64,000 bases of DNA from Picochlorum sp. 'celeri' (Eukaryota; Chlorophyta; Trebouxiophyceae): the NCBI GenBank assembly GCA_010909725.1, contig JAACMV010000003.1, forward strand, positions 806,001 to 870,000, given 5' to 3'. This document shows, in pieces, positions 53,304-62,542 of the stretch; position 1 is the stretch's first letter; each line of letters opens with the position of its first letter. A program made the position numbers and the translations under genes. The notes under the pieces were generated by a model that was given only the letters and a program-made list of their open reading frames with translations, searched no databases and was not told the DNA's origin.

Positions 53304-54757
53304 ATGAATCCAATGAATGATTTGTATTCTTTGAATATGCAGAAGAGTAATATGAAAGCTTCACCGAAATATGACTGCGTAGTAGTCGGATCCGGTATCT
53401 CTGGCCTTGTTGCAGCCAGGAACTTTACACCGAGCAAAGTTTAAGGTTCTTGTGTTGGAAGCTCATGAACGCTATGGTGGTCGAATGTATTGGAGAATAT
53501 CTGCCATCTGGGCAATGGATCGACAGAGGGGGCAGTGGGTTGGACCAACGCAGGATCGATTCCTTGCACTGCTGGATGAATACCACGTGAGAAGATTCCC
53601 AACCCCGGGTCAGGGCAAGAAGGTGCTTCTGTCTTAACAACAAAAGGTATGAATTTGATGGTTTCTTTCAAGGATACTATGAAGGAGAGAGGCCTGATGT
53701 ATCTGAGGAGAATGGCGCGATGCGGTACAAGCGTGGGAGAAAGTTTTGAGGCACTTTCTAGGGAGCTTGTCCTGGGGTTTTCCACAAGCAACTGAACGAA
53801 ACCGCGAGCTTGACAGCCAAACCTTTGCCGATTGGATCAACCAAAACTTGAAAACAGACTTCGGCAAATGGTATTTGAATATATGGGTCGTGCTGTGGGT
53901 TATTTGGGACCATCAGAACCCAAGCATGTGTCCCTGTTGCACATCCTTACTGGACACAAGACAGCGTCACAGGTGGAGCAGCCTGAGGCGGAATTGCTCC
54001 ATGGAGGTGCTGGGCAGATTCCAAAGCATATTGTCCAAGAATTGGGTGATCGTGTTCATGTGGCAGAACCTGTTGTGAAAATATCACAAGATGATTATGG
54101 AGTGCGCGTCAGACATTGAAGGGCACGTATGATTCAAAGTATGTGATTGTGGCAATGCCACCGTGCCAGGCTGGAAGAATTGTGTATGATCCACCAATGC
54201 CTCCTCTGAGGAATCAACTCACTCAGAGAATGCCCATGGGCTGCTGTGCTAAAATATTGGTGACGTATGACAGACCTTTCTGGAGAGATATGGGTTTGGC
54301 TGGAATCGGTATGGGCAATTGCGAATGGATTGAGTTGTGCGCTGACAGCTCTGATCCTGAGACTGGTGTTGGTGTGCTTGCAACCTTTGTGGTTGGAGAT
54401 CGTTTCAAGAAATGGTGCCAGATGTCGGATGAAGATCGCAAGAGAGCTGTCGTGTCTGATTTGGCACGCTTTTTCGGTGAGAAGGCCATGTATCCTGCCA
54501 CGTTCAGTGAGGTGAATTGGCCAGGAGAACGTGGGTTGGCGGTGGATATGCTGCATTCATGCCTCCAGGTGTATGGACGAGCTTTGGAGAGGCCCTTGCC
54601 AAGCCAGTTGGCCGAATTCATTGGGCGGGGACTGAAGTTTGCCGAGAGATGGGCTGGATTTTTCGATGGTGCAATCAGAACTGGAGAAGCATCATCCAGG
54701 GCTGTCGCCGATTTGTTGCAGCAGGATGCCAGCTCTACTACCTGGTCCAGGATGTGA
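53304..54757 (+). pseudogene. Flavin-containing amine oxidase with multiple frameshifts
   Basis: Homology to FAD-dependent monoamine oxidases runs in order across the region but moves between frames at least six times. Blocks: DCVVVGSGISGLVAARN (FAD Rossmann motif, 53370-53420), KVLVLEAHERYGGRM (53450-53490), QWVGPTQDRFLALLDEYHV (53530-53590), KRYEFDGFFQGYYEGERPDV (53645-53705), HFLGSLSWGFPQATERN (53750-53805), VEQPEAELLHGGAGQIPKHI (53970-54030), then a long intact stretch from 54116 (YVIVAMPPCQAGRIVYDPPM). Near 54530 the C-terminal part shifts again (GGGYAAFMPPGVWTSFGEAL and GRIHWAGTEV). The sequence resembles bacterial-type amine oxidases. Either a decaying gene or an error-rich sequence stretch; no single intact frame can encode it. 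Confidence 0.8.
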
Positions 54758-54779
54758 TTGTTATGGAGAAGAAGTTTTG

Positions 54780-54800
54780 ATCAGAGAGAGAGAGAGAGAT
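54780..54800. repeat. (GA)n microsatellite
   Basis: TCAGAGAGAGAGAGAGAGATT, about eight to nine GA units just after the amine oxidase. Confidence 0.9.
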
Positions 54801-55079
54801 TTTGACTCGGAGAACGATGGTCCTAGGACCTGCCTTGGAAGTGGCGCCTTCCCAGGAAAGGTCGGAGATCCCTCGTGTATTGAACCCGAGCGTACTACTA
54901 TTCCATGATTGATGAATTTTGAATCAATCAAGACTTTCAGAAACTGTAAAAATGTATTTCGGAATCAGAAAATACAGCCAGCAAGTTGCTGAACGAGTAT
55001 AGATTTTGCTGAATCTCTCGACTTGGGTCGTCGTGGGTACCCCGTCCAGAACGTGCAGGGTTTGCCATTCGATGTTTCA

Positions 55080-56354
55080 ATGGATGCATCTATAAATACA
55101 CATTTGGTATGGGATTTGCTTTGCTCGAATCACGCATTCAAACTTGAATCAGATGCCGAGTTGAGTGGAGTATTGTCCTTGGTAGAGTGTGGAGCTATCA
55201 GCAGAGCTGCTCTTAAAGGCCTGTTTCTCCACCATAAACGGACAATTCCATATACGTTTTTGGAAGATGGGGAGATGTTGGAGAATAAAACAGTCAAGGG
55301 TTTGAAGGCGATAGCAAAAGGTATTCGAATTTCTGGGTACTCGACAATGAGCAAGAATGTACTTATTCTTTCCCTCAAACCATTCGAAAAGACACTCACG
55401 TATATGCCTGCTGAGGCAATTGGACAAGTGAGGAGATATAAGAAGCATTTGAAAAGTGTGAAGCGGTTGGAGGATCTCGTGGGTAAAAAAACTGTAGCAT
55501 CATTGACCTGGCTCCAAGACTCGGAGACTCCTTATTACATGATGCTTCGCAGAGATCAGATCTCGCCGGACGACACATTTGAGGATAGATTGTTAAAGGA
55601 TATTTATGATGATAAAAATGAGCATAGGATGCCAAAGACGCACTGTATGAATGCGTTTTGTCTGTCTGGTCCTGAGATGGATGGGCTGCCAGTGAGGACC
55701 TACAAAACAGCACCCAACCCTCATTCGGCGATATATCCTATGAAATTATACCTCTTAGAGCCTGTTTTAAAGCTTGCTATAAAAAAGTTTGGAAGTTGGG
55801 AAAAGTTTTTGGATGCGAGAGTAAAGAAGAGTGATAGGAGGGAGAAGAAGCGTTTAGAGTTGCAGGATACAATTGCCAAGCGTACGAAAGATCTTGCCGC
55901 GGCATGTGCAGCAAGAGGATTATCGATGAAGCATGAATACATGTATAGACGTGATGTTCATGGGTTTTTGAATGCTAAAAGAGGATTTGAGACACTGGAT
56001 GCCCATGGGATTGCTGACGCCATTGTGAAACAAAATGCAGAGAAGGAAGCAAGGGCTCAACGAGTCCTATCTCTCCAACGAGTGATTCTACCTCCGCGCA
56101 GTATGGCAGGATACCCATCTGTAGGTACAATGTTGGGTAAGAGACCTCGAAGCCCTACCGAAGCTGCACCAAGCAGGGGTATTTTGACCAATCAGAAACA
56201 AGGACCAACGTCTCTAGAGCACCTGGCCAAGGAGCTCAATCCTGACGGCGTCTTGATTTATAGGTGTGAATGTGGCTATTCGTCTGGACTGAAGAAGATG
56301 CTTGCGCATCGAAGTGGAGCTCATAGAACGGCAAACATGAGATCAGGCTTGTAA
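55080..56354 (+). CDS. Unrecognised protein with SAP-like motif and terminal C2H2-like finger
   Basis: 424 residues from the ATG at 55080; the frame is open upstream to 55023 without ATG, and an acceptor-like GTGCAG precedes it. Residues about 75-115 look like a SAP helix-turn-helix (KTVKGLKAIAKGIRISGYST, MSKNVLILSL), which usually binds DNA. A basic helical region follows (FLDARVKKSDRREKKRLELQ). The end has CECGYSSGLKKMLAHRSGAH, a possible C-x-C...H-x4-H zinc site. I cannot assign a family. A nuclear DNA- or RNA-binding role is an inference from composition. The frame is intact just after the frameshift-rich area. Confidence 0.55.
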   Translation: MDASINTHLVWDLLCSNHAFKLESDAELSGVLSLVECGAISRAALKGLFLHHKRTIPYTFLEDGEMLENKTVKGLKAIAKGIRISGYSTMSKNVLILSLKPFEKTLTYMPAEAIGQVRRYKKHLKSVKRLEDLVGKKTVASLTWLQDSETPYYMMLRRDQISPDDTFEDRLLKDIYDDKNEHRMPKTHCMNAFCLSGPEMDGLPVRTYKTAPNPHSAIYPMKLYLLEPVLKLAIKKFGSWEKFLDARVKKSDRREKKRLELQDTIAKRTKDLAAACAARGLSMKHEYMYRRDVHGFLNAKRGFETLDAHGIADAIVKQNAEKEARAQRVLSLQRVILPPRSMAGYPSVGTMLGKRPRSPTEAAPSRGILTNQKQGPTSLEHLAKELNPDGVLIYRCECGYSSGLKKMLAHRSGAHRTANMRSGL

Positions 56355-56506
56355 GTAAGACCTCTTGTACACATCTGAAGAAACATTTCAAGCATGTATA
56401 CACGCAGTTGCCTTTATTTTTTATGCATGATGTAATAACACTGTGTTATGATTTGTTTGATAAGAAGGCTGCGATTCGATACTGGCATTCGTCCATCAGG
56501 TATTGA

Positions 56507-57205
56507 TCAGCGCGCATTCTCCATACCATGATGAGCTGGAATGAGCCATTCCGTGTCGTCATTCAAATCTATACCACTGATATCTGCTCCACTGTCGATC
56601 AATACTTTGATATGCTCATGACTCCTTCGAACAGCAGCGAACGATAAAGCTGTTGCTCCATTGGCTAATTTGGCATGAACATCTGCACCAGCATCTGTTA
56701 GAGTTTGCATACTCTCTAAACTCCCATGCCAAGCAACACCCATCAAAGCGGTCCACCCATCTTTATTTCTTACATCTACATCTGCTCCGCAATCGATCAG
56801 CAGAGGAATGAATTTCTCATCCCCATACAATGCTGCAAGCATCAATGCTGTCTGACCATCATCATCTTTTGCATTCACATCTGCTCCACGACGAATCAAT
56901 ACACGGACACATTGCATATGCCCATGAACCACTGACAGCATCAACGCCGTCTCTCCATCGGAATTTCTAGCGTTGATATCCGCACCGCAATCAATCAATG
57001 TCTGCAGCTGTTCTACATTGCCATGTGTGGCAGCATACATCAGCAATGTCATCCCATCCTCATCAGCGCCATGAACATCTTCATTAGAATTTACTGATGG
57101 TCTATCAGAATTTGCCATGTCCAGAGAATCATCAGCCCATACGAGGCCTCCCATGATTGTTGTGTTATTTCGAAAAGAACACTGCACACATGGAGCTTTG
57201 CTCAT
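56507..57205 (-). CDS. Ankyrin-repeat protein, short
   Basis: 232 residues from the ATG at 57205. After a 50-residue polar leader with two Cys, five canonical 33-residue ankyrin repeats cover about 55-225, such as MTLLMYAATHGNVEQLQTLI and ETALMLSVVHGHMQCVRVLI, each followed by a CGADI/RGADV turn. The repeats are close to consensus, unlike the inserted repeats of the 23-24.7 kb gene. No other domain. Role unknown; a protein-binding module. Confidence 0.85.
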   Translation of the reverse strand: MSKAPCVQCSFRNNTTIMGGLVWADDSLDMANSDRPSVNSNEDVHGADEDGMTLLMYAATHGNVEQLQTLIDCGADINARNSDGETALMLSVVHGHMQCVRVLIRRGADVNAKDDDGQTALMLAALYGDEKFIPLLIDCGADVDVRNKDGWTALMGVAWHGSLESMQTLTDAGADVHAKLANGATALSFAAVRRSHEHIKVLIDSGADISGIDLNDDTEWLIPAHHGMENAR

Positions 57206-57766
57206 TATCAACCAGCAGTGTTATCATGGCATCAAAATAATACAGTACTACTATACAGATATAAATGATGACGAAACTATTAATCAAAGACCAGGAAATC
57301 CTACCAAATCGCACCCAACGAAATCAAAGAAACGAGATGCTTCTGTTTAAAGTTCGTCGTTTCAAAACCGCAACAAATACAACGCACCGTTTTCGATTCA
57401 GCGACACTATCCTTAACACTAGTATCGAATACCTATAGCGTTATAATTTAATAAAATAACATATAAAGTTCCACCATCGAGACGGCAACAAAGCTCGATT
57501 GCGGAAATCTGGTCAACGAGATTGTGGCGCCCATGCAATTGAAGATCTCTAACGTTAGAGATCTCTAAAGGCAGTTGAAAAGCAGCGACCGACAACGCCG
57601 ATCCATCACACTACACTCTGCCCTCGAAAATATATCTAGGCACCATAGAATTTACAGCCTCGACACTCGAAGCAAAGAACCCCTGGAGAAACCCTCCAAC
57701 TTTCAGAAGAGTTTCTCAAGTTACGCCAATTTCGTAATGCCTGCATCGTTATCGTAAAGAGCGAGG
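57206..57766. promoter_or_regulatory. Divergent intergenic region, ankyrin / fluoride exporter, with palindrome
   Basis: About 560 bp between divergent genes. A perfect 22 bp palindrome, AGATCTCTAACGTTAGAGAT plus CT, lies at 57543-57564, about 200 bp before the exporter ATG. It could be a dimeric transcription-factor site or a leader hairpin. Confidence 0.5.
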
Positions 57767-59056
57767 ATGGTGCCTATTAAGGAATGGATATATACTGTAA
57801 TTCATCTGTCAGTATGGGCAGAGGTTGGTGTTATCACCAGAGCGTATTTGCAAAAGTTTTTTGTTTTGGGTTGTGGAGGAACCAGCTGGGGGCCTTGCCT
57901 GGCAGGTGTGCTTCACGATATATATATAGCATTGTTTGTGGTCTATATCGTTACTCAATATATGTATGCATATGCAGGGGGTGTGTATTTTGAGGTGCTG
58001 CCACCGAATATTCTAGGCAGTTTCATTATTGGGCTGGTGGCCACATCCAGCATGGTTGGGTTGGATGAGGACAAGTCGATTGTTTTTTTGGGGCGAAATC
58101 ATCCGTGGCAATCAAATATACCTTTACAGACTGGTATTCGAACAGGTTTATGCGGTAGTATTACGACGTTTAGTTCTTGGATGCTTGAAGTGATGACGAC
58201 GTGTTTGGATGGCAATCAATGGTTGACTGGGATTGGACAGATGATTGTGGGATTTTCCTCTGCTGTGGTTGCATTTGCTCTAGGGACTCAAGTTGCTGTG
58301 CTTTTGCATCATCATTTCAGCGCATCTCCTATTGAGGATGAGAAAATTTCGTATATGGAGAAGGAAGCCGATTATATGTTTGGATTATCGTCACGGGAAA
58401 GTGTGGGTGTGTCTAGAGAATTAGAAGAGCTGGAGCCAGATGTACCAGAGATTGGGAGATTGAGTCAGTCTGAGAGAAGGCAGTCTGACTACCAGCGGCA
58501 TCGTAGCCAGGAATATGTACAAAATGATGAAAAGAACGAAACCGTAACAGAGAAGAAGAAAACTGTATGGAATGCACATGTGATTGATCACTGTGCAGCT
58601 GTGCTCCTGGTTGCATTGACACTTGGCTCGTGTTTTGGAGTGGCTTATGAGACCAGGCATACATGGATACGAACAATCTGGTTGTCAATTATATTTGCTC
58701 CGTTTGGATGCATCTCGAGATGGATGTTGTCAAAGTTGAACTACAAGCTTGCGAATGATTGGGAATGGCTTCCCATTGGTACCCTGGCAGCAAACTGGAC
58801 TGGGGCTGTATTGGATTTCGTGCTTCAGTCGGTGCTTATTCGCGTTGCACCTGGATATTGGGGAAGTCTTATAATTAATGCAATAGAAACTGGCTTCTGT
58901 GGATGTTTGACGACGGTGTCTACCCTCGTAGCTGAAATCATGAAGCAGGCAGAACAGTTGCCATTTTCGATGCGGGTCTATCGGTATACTCTTGCAACAT
59001 TTGTGGGAGCGTTCATTTTTGGTCTATGCTTTCTCGGTTGGGCATATTGGACTTGA
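57767..59056 (+). CDS. FEX: Eukaryotic two-domain fluoride exporter (FEX, CrcB fusion)
   Basis: 429 residues, single exon. Exports fluoride across the plasma membrane; fungal and plant FEX fuse two CrcB-type halves. Half 1 has LPPNILGSFIIGL and GIRTGLCGSITTFSSWMLEV. Half 2 has WLPIGTLAANWTGAVLDFV and AIETGFCGCLTTVSTLVAEI. Both keep the N-x-x-G and G-x-T-T-x-S pore motifs. About nine membrane segments are visible, with a hydrophilic linker of about 75 residues (residues 190-270) between halves. Half 2 has TTVS in place of TTFS, as the degenerate half often does. Convergent with VPS33, six bases apart. Confidence 0.92.
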   Translation: MVPIKEWIYTVIHLSVWAEVGVITRAYLQKFFVLGCGGTSWGPCLAGVLHDIYIALFVVYIVTQYMYAYAGGVYFEVLPPNILGSFIIGLVATSSMVGLDEDKSIVFLGRNHPWQSNIPLQTGIRTGLCGSITTFSSWMLEVMTTCLDGNQWLTGIGQMIVGFSSAVVAFALGTQVAVLLHHHFSASPIEDEKISYMEKEADYMFGLSSRESVGVSRELEELEPDVPEIGRLSQSERRQSDYQRHRSQEYVQNDEKNETVTEKKKTVWNAHVIDHCAAVLLVALTLGSCFGVAYETRHTWIRTIWLSIIFAPFGCISRWMLSKLNYKLANDWEWLPIGTLAANWTGAVLDFVLQSVLIRVAPGYWGSLIINAIETGFCGCLTTVSTLVAEIMKQAEQLPFSMRVYRYTLATFVGAFIFGLCFLGWAYWT

Positions 59057-59062
59057 TTATAT

Positions 59063-61204
59063 TCATTTTATTAATTTCTCAAGTAATGTCGAACCATTCA
59101 AAATGCTTGTCGTGGCAATCATAATGTTGCAGTGTACTTTGCCCTTGGTGGACAGGAATCTGAGTGTGGAGATTTCTGCCTGTGTCACACCTCCAACAAA
59201 CACCAACAATACATTCCTCTTCTTACTGGTCTGCTTGGTTTCAGAGCCTTGCAGGATAGTAGTCGATGCTTCGATATCGTCTGGAAACCCATAATCATTG
59301 ACACGCTGCTGGACTCTCATGGTAGCATGTCCTCCATCATCTCGAGTACTCCATCCCTCTACACTGCAAGCTTTTTGCATCATCCTGGAACTCATAGGGG
59401 CATACCCAGCATATGCATAATGCACGTCTTCTGGATTCTCACAATCAGTAGGATTCCCATCCGCAACAAGCAGCCCCATGCTGCTCTTTGCTTTGGAAAA
59501 GAAGCTTCTCTTCCTCTCCTCCTTCCTATACAACAGTCGAGCCATTTGAAGAGCATGAATCGATGCAATATGCTCAAATCCATACGTGTTGATTAAATCC
59601 TTCCTCAATATATCATACTCTTTCTTCGGAATGCCTTCATTCACAGCACAGTACAGACACATGAGTCTCAGAACAGAAAACACATCATCACCCTTGTACA
59701 TTCTATCATACACCAAGTTCATATCCACGTCATCATCTAAAATATCTGCTTCTATCTTTTGTCGAGCAGTAAACCCAGACGACTGCATGATACCACCAAG
59801 TTTCTCCAGCAGTGATGTATGAAGAGGCATGCGTGAAAACTTTTCCCGCAAATCAGACACAAAACCCTTCAACGCAGCAACATCTGCCCCCGCCATTTCA
59901 CTATCTCGAAATTTTTGAATCTCTTTCAAGGTCGAATTTACCCACACACGTGCTCCACTGTAAAACATATCACCAATCTCTCGAAATATTGGATCCGTCT
60001 CATTCAAACCAGAAACCTTGCGAGAGTCCCCCTTGCCCCGAATTTGACCATACTCAAGCCCCAACAATTCGTCCAACAACCCTGCATACGTCAACTGTGT
60101 ACACATGGGCGTAACCATATCCACCGTCCTATCCATGAGGATAATATCATCCAAACCATCCGCAGCAGATGCTGGTACATTCTTCCCAGCTTCCCGCCGC
60201 ATCCGACCCAACATTGTTGCAATCCTACAACTCCACTCTCCTTTTGCTTGAACACGACTCGCACTCCCAAACATTTCTTGCAACTGATACAGAGCATGCG
60301 CTATCCCGTACAAACACCCTGGATTCGACTCCACCATCAAATCTTTCAACACATCATGCATTTCGAGCGACACAACATCCCGTGAAAGAGGCACCCAAGA
60401 ATACGGAATATGAAGAAACCTTGTATCACCTTTCAAACCTTCCTCCTCAAACATAATCTCCGCCATCTATTAGTATTATTTTATACATATGCGAGGCAAA
60501 AATAAAACATTATATGAATCACAATTCAACAACAAGAGATGCATATAGATATATACCATCAGGGAAAAAAAAAACACACACACCTGCATATGCCGTGGCA
60601 TCAACACAACATACAACTCCACATTCTGATTCGCCTTGAAAGACATGGACGCATGCTTGCATGCCCGATGAATAGACCCAATCTCAGCATGCGTCAAATA
60701 CACAACCCTCCCAATCCCCTTTTCTCCATACAATGCTGTGATGCCCTCATCCAACTCTGTTGTACAAAACCTGTACACACACATCATGTTGTTGTTATTA
60801 TTACACTATGAAGGATACATAGACCACCATCACCATCATCATGATGACATGATCAATATCAGAAAGAAAACCACGCACATGTCCACCCCATGCTCCTTCA
60901 ACACAGTCGCCTCAGCAACAAGCCCCAAAGGCTGAATAAAGTATGGCTCCAACACAAGAGCCTTTGACCCACGAATCTACACCATGCGTATCAATTATTA
61001 TCAAATATAGATATGAAACCATCCATGGATATAGAAATAAACAACCCACCGAGTCAAGGGTTCCGAGAATGGCCTTTCGAAATTCAGCCCTGCACATGGT
61101 AAATCCAAACACCGCAGTGTCATCCTTTGCATTCCAACGCATCCTATACTCAAGAAAGAGTACCCATACCGTAATCTATTCGTTGTAAACTCAGTTGCAT
61201 CCAT
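59063..61204 (-). CDS. VPS33: VPS33, Sec1/Munc18-family subunit of HOPS/CORVET (five exons)
   Basis: Exons 61204-61170, 61089-61050, 60976-60879, 60770-60584 and 60466-59063 (introns 80, 73, 108, 117 bp) give 587 residues. VPS33 binds SNARE bundles during vacuole/late endosome fusion. Junctions yield MDATEFTTNRLRAEFRKAIL, GSKALVLEPYFIQPLGLVAE and YVVLMPRHMQMAEIMFEEEG, following plant VPS33 throughout. The last exon has the SM core: ILMDRTVDMVTPMCTQLTYA, GFEHIASIHALQMARLL, YAYAGYAPMSSRMMQ and LLVFVGGVTQAEISTLRFLS. This is the most intron-dense gene here; its introns are all in the first third, where the exons are tiny (35 and 40 nt first). The fourth donor sits in a GT repeat. Confidence 0.93.
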
Positions 61205-61375
61205 TATGCTGGGTCAGCAGAAACAAGATATCGCTGTTGTTGTTCAAGTGCAACAAGACTTTCGTCTTGTCCTCACTCGAACGAAGTATTCGTTCGTTCG
61301 TCTTTATCGTAAATCCGATATATATAGATACCCTAAATCTGCTATATATATTTACTAACAACAATAATAATAATA

Positions 61376-62065
61376 TCACTTTTTTTGCAGCAGCAATAAC
61401 GAATCCACAAAGTTTTGAACAATCTTCTTCCCATCCTGGGTAATAATACTCTCTGGATGAAACTGCACCCCCTGGATATTTGGATACTCTCTATGCCGAA
61501 CTGCCATGATTGTCCCATCATCACACCACGCTGTAATCTCCAATTCATCTGGACACGTCTCTCTATCAATCACCAGACTATGATACCTGGCAGCTTGGAA
61601 CGGATTGGGCAGACCCTCAAGCACTCCTGTATTCGTGTGATGTACTAGAGACATTTTCCCATGAACCACCCCCGCTGGAGCTCGAATAACACGCCCACCA
61701 AACGCCTGACCAATGCATTGATGCCCCATGCATACCCCAAACACTGGCACACGCTCCCGCCCCATGGCCTCGACAATCTCCAAGGATATCCCAGACTCTT
61801 CAGGGCACCCAGGGCCAGGAGACACCAGCACTCCGCAGGGCTTCATAGCCTTGATTTCTTCAACTGTCTTTGCATCATTCGGGAATACGACGTATTCACC
61901 TCCACAATCGCTAATGTATTGGCATAAATTGTAGGTAAAACTGTCATAATTGTCGACGACGACGATTGGATTCTGAATTTTTCCAGTCTGGTTGGTTGCC
62001 GACCTGCAGATGACATGCCTGTTTGTCCGTATTTTTGGACAACTATATACTGCAACATTCGTCAT
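61376..62065 (-). CDS. TRPG: Anthranilate synthase component II (TrpG), plastid-targeted
   Basis: 229 residues. Glutamine amidotransferase feeding ammonia to anthranilate synthase in tryptophan synthesis. A 35-residue leader (SCPKIRTNRHVICRSATNQT, no acids) precedes IVVVDNYDSFTYNLCQYI. Nucleophile Cys in FGVCMGHQCIGQAFGG; His/Glu in VQFHPESIITQDG; oxyanion VSPGPGCPEESG. Pabx-type PabA would look similar, but fits the same fold. In red algae trpG is commonly plastid-encoded, so a nuclear copy with leader is informative about lineage. No component I gene lies nearby. Confidence 0.93.
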   Translation of the reverse strand: MTNVAVYSCPKIRTNRHVICRSATNQTGKIQNPIVVVDNYDSFTYNLCQYISDCGGEYVVFPNDAKTVEEIKAMKPCGVLVSPGPGCPEESGISLEIVEAMGRERVPVFGVCMGHQCIGQAFGGRVIRAPAGVVHGKMSLVHHTNTGVLEGLPNPFQAARYHSLVIDRETCPDELEITAWCDDGTIMAVRHREYPNIQGVQFHPESIITQDGKKIVQNFVDSLLLLQKK

Positions 62066-62542
62066 AATAATACCAGTGAGATGGGTTGCTGTGCAATGTG
62101 TCTTCGTGTCAATTATTCGTTCAACGTACTCGACTGTGGTGTCAATGTGTATCGGCGTGGCGCATGGAGAGTCGCCATGATGATTCCTGCTGACTAGGTA
62201 ATGAAATGGATTTTAATGTGACATGGAGGGAGTGCATGGGCTGTGTTGTTCATGCATCCTGATCTACCTGCTCTCTTTCTTTTTATATACGAACAATGGG
62301 GTGTGGCTGCTGCATGGGGGGAGGTTTCAAGGTGTTGTGATTTTCGCATGGATCTCTTCTTCATACCATGTCTTTGTTGTGATCGATTGAATCATCTATA
62401 CCTGTATATGTATAGTGTTTGCCAGAGATACGGAATACTACTAGTAGTAGAGTCTTCCTCCTGAAACAAACCAAAAAAAAAAAAAGCAAACCTGGTCCGT
62501 CCTCTCACAGCGTGTGTGCTACCCATTCATGTCGGCATCATC
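62066..62542. promoter_or_regulatory. Divergent intergenic region, TRPG / coiled-coil gene
   Basis: 477 bp; a poly-A run (13 A) near 62471. No coding content recognised. Confidence 0.3.

Noticed and set aside
57543..57564. Fluoride riboswitch before FEX
   Set aside because: The dyad is a simple palindrome without the pseudoknot pattern of the bacterial aptamer, and eukaryotic FEX genes are not known to use it.
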